From Bacillota bacterium (lineage in GTDB: Bacteria > Bacillota > Clostridia > Oscillospirales > Oscillospiraceae): a stretch of DNA of 48,110 nucleotides. The notes under the pieces were generated by a model. It did no database searches and had not been told where the DNA came from. It worked only from the letters and a program-made list of their open reading frames with translations. Where the stretch lies: assembly GCA_028719885.1 (NCBI GenBank), contig JAQYLT010000007.1, positions 1 to 48,110 of the forward strand. The letters run 5' to 3'. Position 1 is the first letter of the stretch; each line of letters starts with the position of its first letter. The position numbers and the translations under genes are program-made. Shown here one piece after another: positions 8,218-16,518 of this stretch.

Positions 8218-9768
8218 TTATACTTTGCGCCCAATTTCTCCGTGAATTTGCTGAGTCTTCAGAAGAATCTGAAGCAGGAGCCGCTGTTCCGGATCCTCCA
8301 GATCACAGTTCAGTTCCCGCTTTATTCGTGCGAGACGTTCGATCAGCGTGCTGCGGTTCAGATACAGCTTTGCCGTGGTTTTTGTTACGCTCATGTTGCA
8401 GTCCAGGAAAATGCGCAGCGTTTCCATATAGCTGACCTGAGAATCCTGATCATGGCGCATGAGGTTCTGCAACCCCTGTGTGTAATACATTTCCATCGGT
8501 AGATTCCCGATGGCATTGATCAATAGCTCCCGGAGCGCGTAATTCCGGAATGGATAGAACATTTTATCAGAATCAAACAGCTGACCATTTTCAACCGCAG
8601 CGCAGGCCTGATAATAATAGGGTCTGGCCTGATAGATATCGTGGAACGGGTCGCTGATTCCCACACTGCTGTCGAAGGCGCGCAGCAGCGGTGTCAGGCG
8701 CTTCTGAAGGAGTGTGAGATAACTTTCCTCCTCCGCCTGCTGCCTGGATATCTCAATAAAGCAGATCAGTGACTCATCGTATTCAAACGCAACGCTTCTG
8801 CGAAATTCATCCTCAATGGCATTGCAAAGGTACTTGACCGGAAGCTGTACCAGCGGACTTCGGAACTTAATCTTTACGCAGATATGTTCCTGCTCCAGAT
8901 AGGAGGTGTCGATGGTTCTGCGCTGATTCAGAGTTACCTGAACGCCATCTACAATATCCATCAGCGCCTGACGCAGTCTGCTCTGGTCACTCCCGGACAC
9001 CGAGGAATACCGGCGGAGCGCAAGCTGAATCATTTCCGCAAGATATATTGCCAACTGCTTATCACTTTCCCGGTACTTTCTGTTCCTGTAATCTATGGAC
9101 AGACAGCCGGAATATTCCCCGTTCTCAAACAGATTCACATTCAGCGTTGTACTTCCGGGCAGGTTCAGCAGCAGCGGCTCTCTGACATCGGTTGACATCT
9201 CATGCAGCTCCATAAATTCGTTCAGGGACTCCAGCGGAAGGCCTGTGCTTTCCCTGCTGCCCCAGCTGATTCTGTCCATCTTTCCCAATTCCACGAAGCT
9301 GAAATCCGTATGCGCCAAATAGTGAAAATTGGAATTGAGCACCACAATAGGATTGTCGAATATCTCCCGGCTGCACTGAATCATTTCACTCAGGCTTGCA
9401 GTGGTGTCAAGTATTTTCCGCAGGGATTCCTCCCATCGGTCAAAACGGTTATATATACGGCTGATGAGATTAAACGCATGGCTGCTTCGGACATCCCCCC
9501 GGAGCTGGATCACGTTGCACTTCCCCTCATAGCGGGGCAGGTACACGCTGTCACCCAGAAGAAGAATCAGCGCACCCGGTTCAATCCGAGGACGCAGAGG
9601 CAGATCCTGCGCTTTCACTAAATACACGTGATCCGTGTGAAAACGCTCCTGTCCCTTTTCAAGGAATTCCGGACGGAGAAGATGCAGGGTGGATTCCCTC
9701 TGACCATGGTAAACGGCATCCAATTCTGCGGGAAGATTGTCAAAAATCAGATTGGCACTCAGCTTCAT
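8218..9768 (-). CDS. PucR/CdaR-type transcriptional regulator
   Basis: The frame opens at 9894, but the likely start is the ATG at 9768 (MKLSANLIFDNLP). It is preceded by AGGGGTG, giving 516 residues. The N-terminal part resembles the PucR purine-catabolism-type sensor region (ALILLLGDSVYLPRY, then a GAF-like stretch with NPIVVLNSNFHYLAHTD). The C-terminus holds the PucR_3-type helix-turn-helix (FLDCNMSVTKTTAKLYLNR, then STLIERLARIKREL). Such regulators sense a small catabolic substrate and activate the adjacent pathway. It diverges from the three-gene operon at 10,022, which is its most likely target. The ligand is unknown. Confidence 0.85.
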   Translation of the reverse strand: MKLSANLIFDNLPAELDAVYHGQRESTLHLLRPEFLEKGQERFHTDHVYLVKAQDLPLRPRIEPGALILLLGDSVYLPRYEGKCNVIQLRGDVRSSHAFNLISRIYNRFDRWEESLRKILDTTASLSEMIQCSREIFDNPIVVLNSNFHYLAHTDFSFVELGKMDRISWGSRESTGLPLESLNEFMELHEMSTDVREPLLLNLPGSTTLNVNLFENGEYSGCLSIDYRNRKYRESDKQLAIYLAEMIQLALRRYSSVSGSDQSRLRQALMDIVDGVQVTLNQRRTIDTSYLEQEHICVKIKFRSPLVQLPVKYLCNAIEDEFRRSVAFEYDESLICFIEISRQQAEEESYLTLLQKRLTPLLRAFDSSVGISDPFHDIYQARPYYYQACAAVENGQLFDSDKMFYPFRNYALRELLINAIGNLPMEMYYTQGLQNLMRHDQDSQVSYMETLRIFLDCNMSVTKTTAKLYLNRSTLIERLARIKRELNCDLEDPEQRLLLQILLKTQQIHGEIGRKV

Positions 9769-9928
9769 ATGCACACCCCTGTTTTGTCGGATAGTAAATA
9801 GATGTCTTTCATGGTTCCTCTCTTTATTTTTCATTATAACACAGTTTTCAATACTTTTCCTCAGGGATTTACTCTTTTTCCTTTCTTTTACCACCCAACA
9901 AAATGTATGGTTTTTTCTCAGAATAACC

Positions 9929-9942
9929 GACAGTTTGCTGTC
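9929..9942. promoter_or_regulatory. Candidate operator in the divergent PucR/operon promoter region
   Basis: The 253-bp region 9769-10021 separates the regulator from its presumed target operon. It contains the short palindrome GACAG-TTTG-CTGTC. A weak promoter (TGTTGA, 17 bases, TACAAT) lies just downstream, toward the operon. The palindrome is a plausible PucR-family binding site but its size makes it weak evidence. Confidence 0.35.
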
Positions 9943-10021
9943 TGTTGAAGCATATTGCTCCCCGCTACAATGAGCTTGGGTATTAAGTCCGGCCCGGCTG
10001 CCGGCTAAGGGAGGTTAAAAT

Positions 10022-11227
10022 ATGCCGCTGAACGACAAACTCAATCAAACAAAATGCGTTACCACCGTATGGGGAAAGCTGATCCCGGAACGGGAAGCTT
10101 ACAGCTATGCGCTTCGGCACATTGCAGCTTTCACCGCAAATATCTTCCAGGTCATGCGGATTCTGGAGCCCGACTTCAACAAGCGAACCGAGGCAATCTG
10201 CGAAACATCTTATATGTTCAACATGTCTGCCTGCAGCGACGACTATAAGGCCGCATTTTACGGCGAGTGGAATATCCCGGAGTTCTGCGACCGGTGCGCC
10301 TGGCTGGGCGGTATCGTGGGCGACTCCGGCGATGAATACCAGAATATGGCCGGACGCGTGATTCAGTTCACCCGGGACCGGGTGGAAAAAGAGCTGGATG
10401 CCTGCCCCTGGGACATTGTTGGCGCAGAGCTGTGCAACATGACCACCGCCATGTTCACTGCGAACTTTGACATTGAATCCGCTGTTCCCGGTGAAAACGA
10501 GGTTTCGCTGAATATGTGCGAAGCCAGAGGCTGCGGTGATCGGAAGTGCCGCGTGGTGGCAGAGCGCCGGGATACCTTCAACCTGCCCAAGCAGGGCTGG
10601 CTGGATCACATGGGCACCCCCGTTATGCCCGTTCACGATACCCCGGAAGAGCGGACAGTGCGGGACGGTCAGTTCATTCGGAATGGTTGCTATTCGCAGG
10701 CGTTCGGAGAGGAAAAGTCTCTGGAGTGGACCTACCGCTGGAGCATGGAAAAGGGCTGGGTCTGGTGTGTTGCCTTCCCGCTGATCGCCATTCGTGAAAT
10801 GGCGGACACGGAAGAAGAATTTGAGCGTATCTTCAAAATCGTCTTTGCGACTGCCGGCAAAAATGAATTTATCGAACCTTTCGCCAAGGAGGGACTGCGC
10901 AGCTGGCTGGGTGTGCCCCACGAAATCGGCTGGAACGATCCCCGTCTGATGGGCGGATACATCAAGAATATTCTGGATACCCAGTTTGTGCCCAGCGAGC
11001 TAGAAGCGTTTACCAAGGACGAAGTGCGAATCAAGGTAAATGTGGAAACCTTCACCGGTCGTTTTGAGATGGCACCCATTGATGAGCTGATTCTGGGCTA
11101 TGAGACGCTGTGGCACAACATGGTCAAAACCCTGGTTTCGCCGGAATGGTCCTGCTGGTTTGAGGATAAGGATGAAGAAGAAATGACCATCGTTGTCGGC
11201 AGAAAGATCGACAAGCGCATGGTATAA
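10022..11227 (+). CDS. Protein of unknown function with a V4R-like Cys motif (401 residues)
   Basis: A soluble protein, no signal peptide, preceded by GGGAGG. I do not recognise the family. Cysteines are frequent in the first half (ETSYMFNMSACSDDY, EFCDRCAW, VGAELCNMTTAMF). The stretch LNMCEARGCGDRKCRVVAER (about residues 161-180) resembles the Cys-bearing end of V4R small-ligand-binding domains. Trp-rich segments follow (LEWTYRWSMEKGWVWCVAF). It is the first gene of an operon with a GcvT-like transferase (18-bp gap) and a short-chain dehydrogenase, facing a PucR regulator. A ligand-binding, corrinoid-free methyl-acceptor or catalytic subunit role would fit the context, but this is inference only. 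Confidence 0.75.
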   Translation: MPLNDKLNQTKCVTTVWGKLIPEREAYSYALRHIAAFTANIFQVMRILEPDFNKRTEAICETSYMFNMSACSDDYKAAFYGEWNIPEFCDRCAWLGGIVGDSGDEYQNMAGRVIQFTRDRVEKELDACPWDIVGAELCNMTTAMFTANFDIESAVPGENEVSLNMCEARGCGDRKCRVVAERRDTFNLPKQGWLDHMGTPVMPVHDTPEERTVRDGQFIRNGCYSQAFGEEKSLEWTYRWSMEKGWVWCVAFPLIAIREMADTEEEFERIFKIVFATAGKNEFIEPFAKEGLRSWLGVPHEIGWNDPRLMGGYIKNILDTQFVPSELEAFTKDEVRIKVNVETFTGRFEMAPIDELILGYETLWHNMVKTLVSPEWSCWFEDKDEEEMTIVVGRKIDKRMV

Positions 11228-11245
11228 GGAAGGAGGCTGAGCAAA

Positions 11246-12241
11246 ATGTTATTCCGCGAAGATTCCGTCGCACGTGCCCAGCACCAGGCTGTCCGGGAAA
11301 ATGCCGGATGGTACCGCTGGACCCACGACCTGGTGGAAGTCAAAGGAAAGGATGCTTTGGCTTTTCTGGATCGCTTGTTCGTAAACAACATCGCCAAAGC
11401 CGATGTTGGCCGCACCAAATATACCACCATGCTCAATGAGGATGGAAAGATCATCGACGATACCATTGTCATGCACATGGGCGAAAATCTGTACTGGGTT
11501 TCAACCCTCTATGCACCCCAGATGGTGAGCTGGATGGATGCACATAAGAGCGACAGCGATGTTGACTACCGGGATATGACCGGTGAGATGGATATGTATG
11601 CCATTCAGGGTCCCAATTCCCCTGCAGTGATGAACACACTGCTGTCCGTTCCTGTGAACAACCTGAAGCGTTTTCAGGTTGCCGACAACAAGATCGGTGA
11701 CATTCCCGTCATCATCCACCGCAGCGGATTCACCGGTGAAAACGGCTTCGAGGTCTACTGCAACATGGCAGATACCGCCGCGGTGAAGGCTGCCATCCGC
11801 TCCGCCTGTGACGCCCACAACGCTCCCGAGGTCACCACATTGGAGGTTTATGTCCGCAGTCTTCCGACGGAAAAGGGATTTGCTCTGCGTCAGGATATGT
11901 ACCTGCTGACGCCCTACGAGTGTGGGCTCGACTGGTCCGTAGACCTGAACAAAGACTTCATTGGTCGTGATGCCCTTGTGAAGGCAAAGGAGGAAGGCCC
12001 CAAAAAACTGCTGGTGGGGCTGGAATATCTGGCGGAATCCTATGAAGACATTGCCCAAATGGAGATTGTCTACTACAAAGGGGTTCCCTGCGGCAGGGTC
12101 AAAACAGCAATTTACGGCTATACCGTTGACAAGAATATCGGTTACGCGGTGATCGATGCCCGCAAGGCGATTGAAGGCAATCATGTTACAGTGGGCTGCA
12201 ACGATTCTCCCGCCATCATTGTGAAGAAAGGCTGGATTTAA
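11246..12241 (+). CDS. GcvT-like folate-dependent aminomethyl/methyl transferase
   Basis: The protein (331 residues, GGAGG before the ATG) has the glycine-cleavage T-protein fold pattern. I see FLDRLFVNNIAKADVGRTKY near residues 34-53, YAIQGPNSPAVM, RSGFTGENGFEVYC, and the family signature TPYECGLDWSVDLNKDFIGR (about 224-243). Relatives include GcvT, sarcosine and dimethylglycine dehydrogenase domains, the DMSP demethylase DmdA and the aromatic O-demethylases LigM/DesA. These move a one-carbon unit from substrate to tetrahydrofolate. No other glycine-cleavage genes (gcvH, gcvP) are nearby, so a demethylase acting on a catabolic substrate is more likely than a glycine-cleavage role. It is 2 bases ahead of the dehydrogenase gene. 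Confidence 0.82.
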   Translation: MLFREDSVARAQHQAVRENAGWYRWTHDLVEVKGKDALAFLDRLFVNNIAKADVGRTKYTTMLNEDGKIIDDTIVMHMGENLYWVSTLYAPQMVSWMDAHKSDSDVDYRDMTGEMDMYAIQGPNSPAVMNTLLSVPVNNLKRFQVADNKIGDIPVIIHRSGFTGENGFEVYCNMADTAAVKAAIRSACDAHNAPEVTTLEVYVRSLPTEKGFALRQDMYLLTPYECGLDWSVDLNKDFIGRDALVKAKEEGPKKLLVGLEYLAESYEDIAQMEIVYYKGVPCGRVKTAIYGYTVDKNIGYAVIDARKAIEGNHVTVGCNDSPAIIVKKGWI

Positions 12242-12243
12242 CC

Positions 12244-13005
12244 ATGAAACTGGAAGGAAAATCCATCGTCGTCACCGGTGCTTCTGCCGGTATGGGACAG
12301 GCGATTGTGACACTGTTTGCTCAGGAAGGTGCCAATATCATTGCGGTTGCACGCAGAAGAGAGCGCCTGGAAGCGCTGGCAGAAGAATTGAAGGATGCTC
12401 CTGGTAAAGTGGTTCCTTTTACCGGTGATGTCTCCGATCCTGCCGTGTGCGAAGGAATGATCGATGCAGCCGTTAAGGAATTCGGCAGGCTGGATGTGCT
12501 GGTGAACAATGCCGGTATCATGGATGACAATACCGCCATCGGTGATGTATCTGACGAAATGATCGAACGGCTGTTCCGTGTCAATACTTATGGTCCCCTG
12601 TATGCCATGCGAAAGGCAGTCAGAGTATTCCTGGAGCAGGATGAGGATGCGGGCAACATTATCAATGTGGCTTCCGTGGGTGCATGCCATCCGACAGCAG
12701 GTGTCGCCTATTGTGCCTCCAAGGCAGCGATTGTCTCCGCCATTCAGAACACCGCATTCATGTACATTGACAAGGGTATCCGCTGCAACGGCATCTCACC
12801 CGGTGGTATTCTGACTGATATCCCACTGGTCATGCCTCAGGCAAACAGCTTTGGCTTTGAACGCACCAGTTCCCTGCTGACCCACTCCCCGGAAATGGGT
12901 ATGCCGGAGGATATCGCCAATGTCGCACTGTTCCTTGCCAGTGACGATTCCCATTTCGTGAACGGTACCATCATCACCTGCGATGGCGGCTGGACCTGCT
13001 TCTAA
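12244..13005 (+). CDS. Short-chain dehydrogenase/reductase (SDR)
   Basis: A classical 253-residue SDR. It has the dinucleotide-binding motif TGASAGMG near the N-terminus, NNAG in the NNAGIMDD stretch, the catalytic Ser in NVASVG, the Tyr-x3-Lys motif in YCASKAA, and a C-terminal FVNGTIITCDGGW. It should oxidise or reduce a hydroxyl/keto group with NAD(P). It is the third gene of the operon, its ATG two bases after the GcvT-like gene's stop, with a terminator 56 bases after its own stop. The substrate presumably belongs to the same pathway as its two upstream partners. Confidence 0.92.
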   Translation: MKLEGKSIVVTGASAGMGQAIVTLFAQEGANIIAVARRRERLEALAEELKDAPGKVVPFTGDVSDPAVCEGMIDAAVKEFGRLDVLVNNAGIMDDNTAIGDVSDEMIERLFRVNTYGPLYAMRKAVRVFLEQDEDAGNIINVASVGACHPTAGVAYCASKAAIVSAIQNTAFMYIDKGIRCNGISPGGILTDIPLVMPQANSFGFERTSSLLTHSPEMGMPEDIANVALFLASDDSHFVNGTIITCDGGWTCF

Positions 13006-13060
13006 ATCTTTCCCATTCATTTGTATCATTCTTCCGATAAGGATGGATGATTAGGAGAAA

Positions 13061-13092
13061 CGCATCCGGTGGCATACCATCGGATGCGCTTT
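13061..13092 (+). terminator. Terminator of the unknown/GcvT/SDR operon
   Basis: The stem CGCATCCGGTGG (13061-13072) pairs with CCATCGGATGCG (13077-13088) around a 4-base loop, with one wobble pair, and is followed by CTTTT. Confidence 0.85.
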
Positions 13093-13098
13093 TCACAG

Positions 13099-13401
13099 TT
13101 ATAACCGCAGGCCCTTAATATCCTTGATTCGTGACAGGATGATGTTGCAGTCGCATCTGACGATACCGGGCAGCGGGTCGATGACCTCCCGGATCAGCTT
13201 CTCCATTTCATCACCGGAGGCAGCTACTGCATGGACATGGAGCTTGTTTTTTCCCGTCACCCGGTAAACTTGGGTGACGATTTCGTTCTGTTCCAATAGC
13301 TCGGTCACCCGTCCAAGGGTATCCGGCTGGGTTTCAAGCTCGAAATAGCAGGCTACCTCGCAAGCAATGCATATGTAATACATACGCCCAAAACCACCCA
13401 T
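13099..13401 (-). pseudogene. Lrp/AsnC-type ligand-binding domain without its DNA-binding half
   Basis: Residues from about 18 onward match the RAM domain of Lrp/AsnC regulators (ACYFELETQPDTLGRVTELL, QVYRVTGKNKLHVHAVAAS, LPGIVRCDCNIILSRIKD). The N-terminal helix-turn-helix of a normal 150-residue Lrp protein is missing. The first 17 residues (MGGFGRMYYICIACEVA) look like joined sequence and overlap the hairpin at 13,392-13,427. This is most simply a host gene cut by the end of the ICE. Standalone RAM-domain proteins do exist, so a functional short protein cannot be excluded. Confidence 0.6.
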
Positions 13402-13427
13402 TTCTACTTATGCGGAAATGGGTGGTT
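13392..13427 (-). terminator. Terminator at the end of the ICE relaxase operon
   Basis: A perfect 13-bp stem AACCACCCATTTC (13392-13404) / GAAATGGGTGGTT (13415-13427). Reading on the minus strand it is followed by TTTT, so it would stop transcripts leaving the relaxase gene. It marks the approximate left boundary of recognisable ICE sequence. Confidence 0.75.
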
Positions 13428-13458
13428 CCTGCTTGTTGAGGCGCTGCCCCAATCCCCG

Positions 13459-13525
13459 CAGAACACTGAAAGTGTGTTCTGGAAACGCTGGTAAATTCCA
13501 GCGGCTACGCGATTTTGCAAATCGC
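13459..13525. repeat. Three consecutive small hairpins next to the relaxase gene
   Basis: CAGAACAC/GTGTTCTG (13459-13466, 13474-13481), CGCTGG/CCAGCG (13486-13491, 13498-13503) and GCGATTT/AAATCGC (13509-13515, 13519-13525) follow one another within 67 bases. They lie 3' of the relaxase stop, between it and the terminator. They could be recombination or transfer-origin structure, or RNA structure at the end of the operon. None has a proven role here. Confidence 0.5.
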
Positions 13526-13535
13526 TGACAGACGG

Positions 13536-14945
13536 TTATAACCGGTCCCTTTCTGTTTCTCTTTCCGCGGTGAGAGAATTGTCCCCAAGAATCCGATCTA
13601 CATTTGCTTTAGCAGTTTGTAAGGAGCGCATATCCTCCCTGGCTTTCTGGTAATCTGCGTACATGGCTTTCTTCTCAGACAGGAGATGTGCGTATTCTGC
13701 TTGCAGGCTCTTAACGGTGGGCAGTTTTTTCAAACCCTGTTCATCAAAAAACTGCTTTGCCGCCTTATGCAGTATGATCTCAGATTCATGCTCGGAAAGG
13801 AATTTCTTGGAGTAGCCCGCCTTTCGATAGGCAACATAGGTGTCGCGGGTCTTGGCGTAGTTAATGATGTGCTGCTGCAACACTTTGATTTCCGCCATGC
13901 GCTGCTCGGCGGACTTCATCTTGGAGGACAGGGTGTGGTACTGCGCTGTGACAGCGGCAGTCCTTTCTTCCAGAACGCTTCTGTCCAGCAGATTGTTTTC
14001 CTCCAGATAGATCAGCGTTTGGGAAAGCTGTTTCAGATTGAAGTTCTTTGCCCACCGTGCGTAACCGGCACCCTTTCCTTCTTGCAGCTTAGCCTGAATG
14101 TCAATCAGCAGACTGCCGCTGGGTTTCGCGGGAGCATCCATGACCGGCTTCTTTTTCGGGGTATGCTCCTTGGTTCCGGCAATGATGACACGAAGATCAT
14201 CCGGGGTGTAGCCTACCCCCAGCGTGTCCATGCGGATGAAGCGCTTCTGTCCTTCCCCCAGCAGGGCGGGAACCTTGCCGCCTTTGACCTGATACCCGGA
14301 GCGTTGCAGCAGCTCCAGCAGTTCCTCAAAACTCTGGGGCTTCTGTGCAAGAGCATCATCAATGGCATAGCAGATACGCTCACGGTGGGAAGGCTTCTTC
14401 TGATCCCCCAGCCACTTATCATAAGACTTGCCTTTGCCCTTTGGATTCTCTACGATGGAGTAACCGTTCTCAACGCAGATCGTATCATTGAGGCGGCGCA
14501 CAGCCTTGGTGCTGCCCCAGAAGTTGCGGAACTTGCTCCGCTCGTCGAGGGCGGTAGAATTCCAGATCACATGATTGTGAATATGGGCTTTGTCGATGTG
14601 GGTGCAGACGATATAGGCATGATTGCCTTTTGTGAACCGCCGTGCCAGCTCGCATCCTAAACGGTTTGCTTCCTCCGGCGTGATCTCGCCGGGACGGAAG
14701 GACTGACGGAGGTGGTAGGCTATTACGTCATCCTCACCGCGCACCCGTCCGGTGTTCTTGATGTACTGCTGTTTTGAAAACAGGAACTCCCTGTCGGCAA
14801 CACGGCTGTCACATTGCCAGCTGGTAATCAGATTTCCGTTATCTGTTTTTCCTGGATTTTCAACATAGTCGATAATCGCAGAGATTGCTGTTCCGACTGT
14901 TCGCCCTTTGCCGATGTGCAGGGGCATCAGCCGAGTGGTTGCCAA
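13536..14945 (-). CDS. mobA: MobA/MobL-type conjugative relaxase
   Basis: The product (469 residues) nicks the transfer origin of the ICE and pilots the DNA strand. The start is a TTG at 14943-14945 with GGAGGG seven bases upstream. The N-terminal catalytic domain holds the metal-binding histidine motif in HIDKAHIHNHVIWN (about residues 137-150) and the early MPLHIGKGR. A nearby Tyr is presumably the nucleophile, but I did not assign it. The C-terminal third is coiled-coil-like and charged (MKSAEQRMAEIKVLQQ, ending RETERDRL). It follows MobC and the CD1845-like gene, as in Tn1549-type elements. The gene appears intact. Confidence 0.9.
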   Translation of the reverse strand: MATTRLMPLHIGKGRTVGTAISAIIDYVENPGKTDNGNLITSWQCDSRVADREFLFSKQQYIKNTGRVRGEDDVIAYHLRQSFRPGEITPEEANRLGCELARRFTKGNHAYIVCTHIDKAHIHNHVIWNSTALDERSKFRNFWGSTKAVRRLNDTICVENGYSIVENPKGKGKSYDKWLGDQKKPSHRERICYAIDDALAQKPQSFEELLELLQRSGYQVKGGKVPALLGEGQKRFIRMDTLGVGYTPDDLRVIIAGTKEHTPKKKPVMDAPAKPSGSLLIDIQAKLQEGKGAGYARWAKNFNLKQLSQTLIYLEENNLLDRSVLEERTAAVTAQYHTLSSKMKSAEQRMAEIKVLQQHIINYAKTRDTYVAYRKAGYSKKFLSEHESEIILHKAAKQFFDEQGLKKLPTVKSLQAEYAHLLSEKKAMYADYQKAREDMRSLQTAKANVDRILGDNSLTAERETERDRL

Positions 14946-14969
14946 ATAAAACCCTCCTTAACAGAAAAA

Positions 14970-15000
14970 GCTCCGGTGCCATTCATTGTGACACCGGAGC
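14970..15000 (-). terminator. Hairpin between CD1845-like gene and relaxase
   Basis: The stem GCTCCGGTG (14970-14978) / CACCGGAGC (14992-15000) is followed on the minus strand by TTTTT. It lies 7 bases past the CD1845-like stop and just upstream of the relaxase ribosome binding site. It may be an attenuating terminator, or structure near the transfer origin. Confidence 0.65.
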
Positions 15001-15006
15001 AACGCT

Positions 15007-15288
15007 TTAGATTTCTTTCAAAATGCACGAGATACTCTGTAGCCTTCCTAATACCCAAACCGCTATCATAGGGATGCCCATAGGGCTGACCAGAAATGCA
15101 ATAGTCAGAAGAATAAAGCCATTTTTCACGGAGTATGTAGCCAGAACCAAGATGCCAAGGATTCCCACAATGCCGCTGGCCAGTCGGAGGAAGAATGTAG
15201 AAAAGGAAATCAGCCCGATGCAAACAAGAGTGAACAGGTCAATGACTAGAGTGACAGGTGCAGTGAGGATTTTGAAGATGAGTTTCAT
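15007..15288 (-). CDS. CD1845-like small membrane protein of the ICE
   Basis: The product has 93 residues from the ATG at 15288 (AAAGGAGG upstream; the longer open frame to 15399 has no such site). It starts MKLIFKILTAPVTLVIDLF and contains three or so hydrophobic segments (LVCIGLISFSTFFLRLA, SGIVGILGILVLATYSV, GFILLTIAFLVSPMG). The sequence pattern, including TYSVKNG and SPMGIPM, is that of the small membrane protein annotated as CD1845 family in Clostridia ICEs. It always sits near the mobilisation genes, and its function is unknown. Here it lies between mobC and the relaxase. Confidence 0.82.
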   Translation of the reverse strand: MKLIFKILTAPVTLVIDLFTLVCIGLISFSTFFLRLASGIVGILGILVLATYSVKNGFILLTIAFLVSPMGIPMIAVWVLGRLQSISCILKEI

Positions 15289-15350
15289 TTGAATGCCTCC
15301 TTTTTCTTTATCATACATCCCCTGCCCTATTGCTGCAAGGATGCGGCAAT

Positions 15351-15683
15351 TCACTTCAACTTTGCAAGGGCTGCAAGAATGTCCCGTGCCGCATCCCACA
15401 GGCGTTCGTGTCCCTGGCTAATATCCTCCAAATCAGCATCGTAAATTCTGCCGGTTTCATGGACACGTCTGGTAAGCTGGTTGAGATTGTTACTGGAATA
15501 GCGCAGCAAGGAAACCATCTCCTTCAGCTCCGGCAGTTCCAGTCTGACCGCATATCCGTCGATGGCCATTTTCCTGATGTATGCGGAAAAATTCGTCGTG
15601 CCAAGCTGCGCCATCTTCTGCTGGATCATGCTCCATTCCTCCGGTGTCAGGCGAATCGTCTTGACGATTTCCCGCTCTACCAA
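15351..15683 (-). CDS. mobC: MobC-type relaxosome accessory protein
   Basis: A 110-residue protein starting with TTG at 15683 (AAGGAG upstream, overlapping the end of the previous gene). It contains the ribbon-helix-helix-like start KTIRLTPEEWSMIQQKM and the MobC pattern FSAYIRKMAIDGY and NNLNQLTRRVHETG. Such proteins bind near the transfer origin and help the relaxase gain access to DNA. Its position upstream of the relaxase supports the call. Confidence 0.88.
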   Translation of the reverse strand: MVEREIVKTIRLTPEEWSMIQQKMAQLGTTNFSAYIRKMAIDGYAVRLELPELKEMVSLLRYSSNNLNQLTRRVHETGRIYDADLEDISQGHERLWDAARDILAALAKLK

Positions 15684-15687
15684 TTGA

Positions 15688-16518
15688 TCACCGCTCCTTA
15701 CCTTTTAACTTCGCCGAAATTTTCGGTGAAGTTAAATTGGGTTGATTTTGGAGCTTTTCAAGAACAGATGGTTTAATCTTCTGTGCCTGTTTCTCCCGGC
15801 AGAATTCCTGACGGACAGTGCTGAGAAACAAATCAGTCAATCCCGAATGGCTGTTCACAACAAACTGGCAGTTCCGGTCCGCACCCCATGCGTCTGGATT
15901 TTTCTGGATGGGAATGGTTTTTGCCCATTCCTTATTGCCGGGAGAAAACCGTGCGTCCCAGTCTTTCTGCTGGACGGTGTTCGCAAGGACATACAGCGTC
16001 CTGTCCAGTCCGAATGCGTCTACAACCTGTGTTGCCGCCTGATTGTCGAGTTGATTGTCGTGATAATGCTCCCGAATTGCCGCTTCAATGGCTTCCTTGC
16101 AGGCAATGTTGGCTCGGTTGGATGCCCGGTACTGCTCCAGTTCCCCATGTTCCTGAGCATAGCTGGCAGGATAGGGATACACCGGCGTTTCACTGAGTGC
16201 TTGGCGCTGTTCTTCCAGAATTGTATCTGCCCTGGATTCCAGACAGTCCCAGATCGTCTCCATATGGTCTGTCTCCCGCTTTTCAAAATCCCGGAATACA
16301 TCCGCCAGAGGGCTGGGGGATTTCATCAAGGCGTCAGCCTGGGCATCTGACAGATCGTGGTATTCCAGCGACAGCAGAATGTCCTCCCGGATCGTGTATT
16401 CGTAGGCGTGGTTCAGGATTCCCTCCGGGGGCTGGCCTTTCAGCCAGTCCCGGAATTTCTCTTGTTCGGCAAACATCTTCTGATATAATGCCGTGTTGCG
16501 TTCTTCGTTGGTCATCAT
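15688..16518 (-). CDS. DUF3848/DUF3849 ICE protein
   Basis: The product (276 residues) has an N-terminal DUF3848-like part (LNHAYEYTIREDILLSLEYH) and a DUF3849-like part (SNRANIACKEAIEAAIREHY, LDRTLYVLANTVQQKDWDAR, FSPGNKEWAKTIPI). Both are typical of Tn1549-like ICEs and have no known function. Its start codon overlaps the stop of the giant helicase gene. Its C-terminal tail carries KPSVLEKLQNQP, a motif shared with the tails of the giant helicase and the DUF4316 protein. The DNA of the tail contains an inverted repeat at about 15,709-15,737 (TAACTTC...GAAGTTA). Confidence 0.82.
   Translation of the reverse strand: MMTNEERNTALYQKMFAEQEKFRDWLKGQPPEGILNHAYEYTIREDILLSLEYHDLSDAQADALMKSPSPLADVFRDFEKRETDHMETIWDCLESRADTILEEQRQALSETPVYPYPASYAQEHGELEQYRASNRANIACKEAIEAAIREHYHDNQLDNQAATQVVDAFGLDRTLYVLANTVQQKDWDARFSPGNKEWAKTIPIQKNPDAWGADRNCQFVVNSHSGLTDLFLSTVRQEFCREKQAQKIKPSVLEKLQNQPNLTSPKISAKLKGKER

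Noticed and set aside
9983..10921. Long minus-strand frame (312 codons) opposite the 401-residue gene
   Set aside because: It lies entirely antisense to a gene with a good ribosome binding site and operon context, and its translation matches no family I know; it is a compositional shadow.
11246..12241. Glycine cleavage system T protein (gcvT)
   Set aside because: No gcvH, gcvP or lpd genes are nearby and the partners are an SDR and an unknown protein under a PucR regulator, so a dedicated demethylase-type role is preferred over the classical one.
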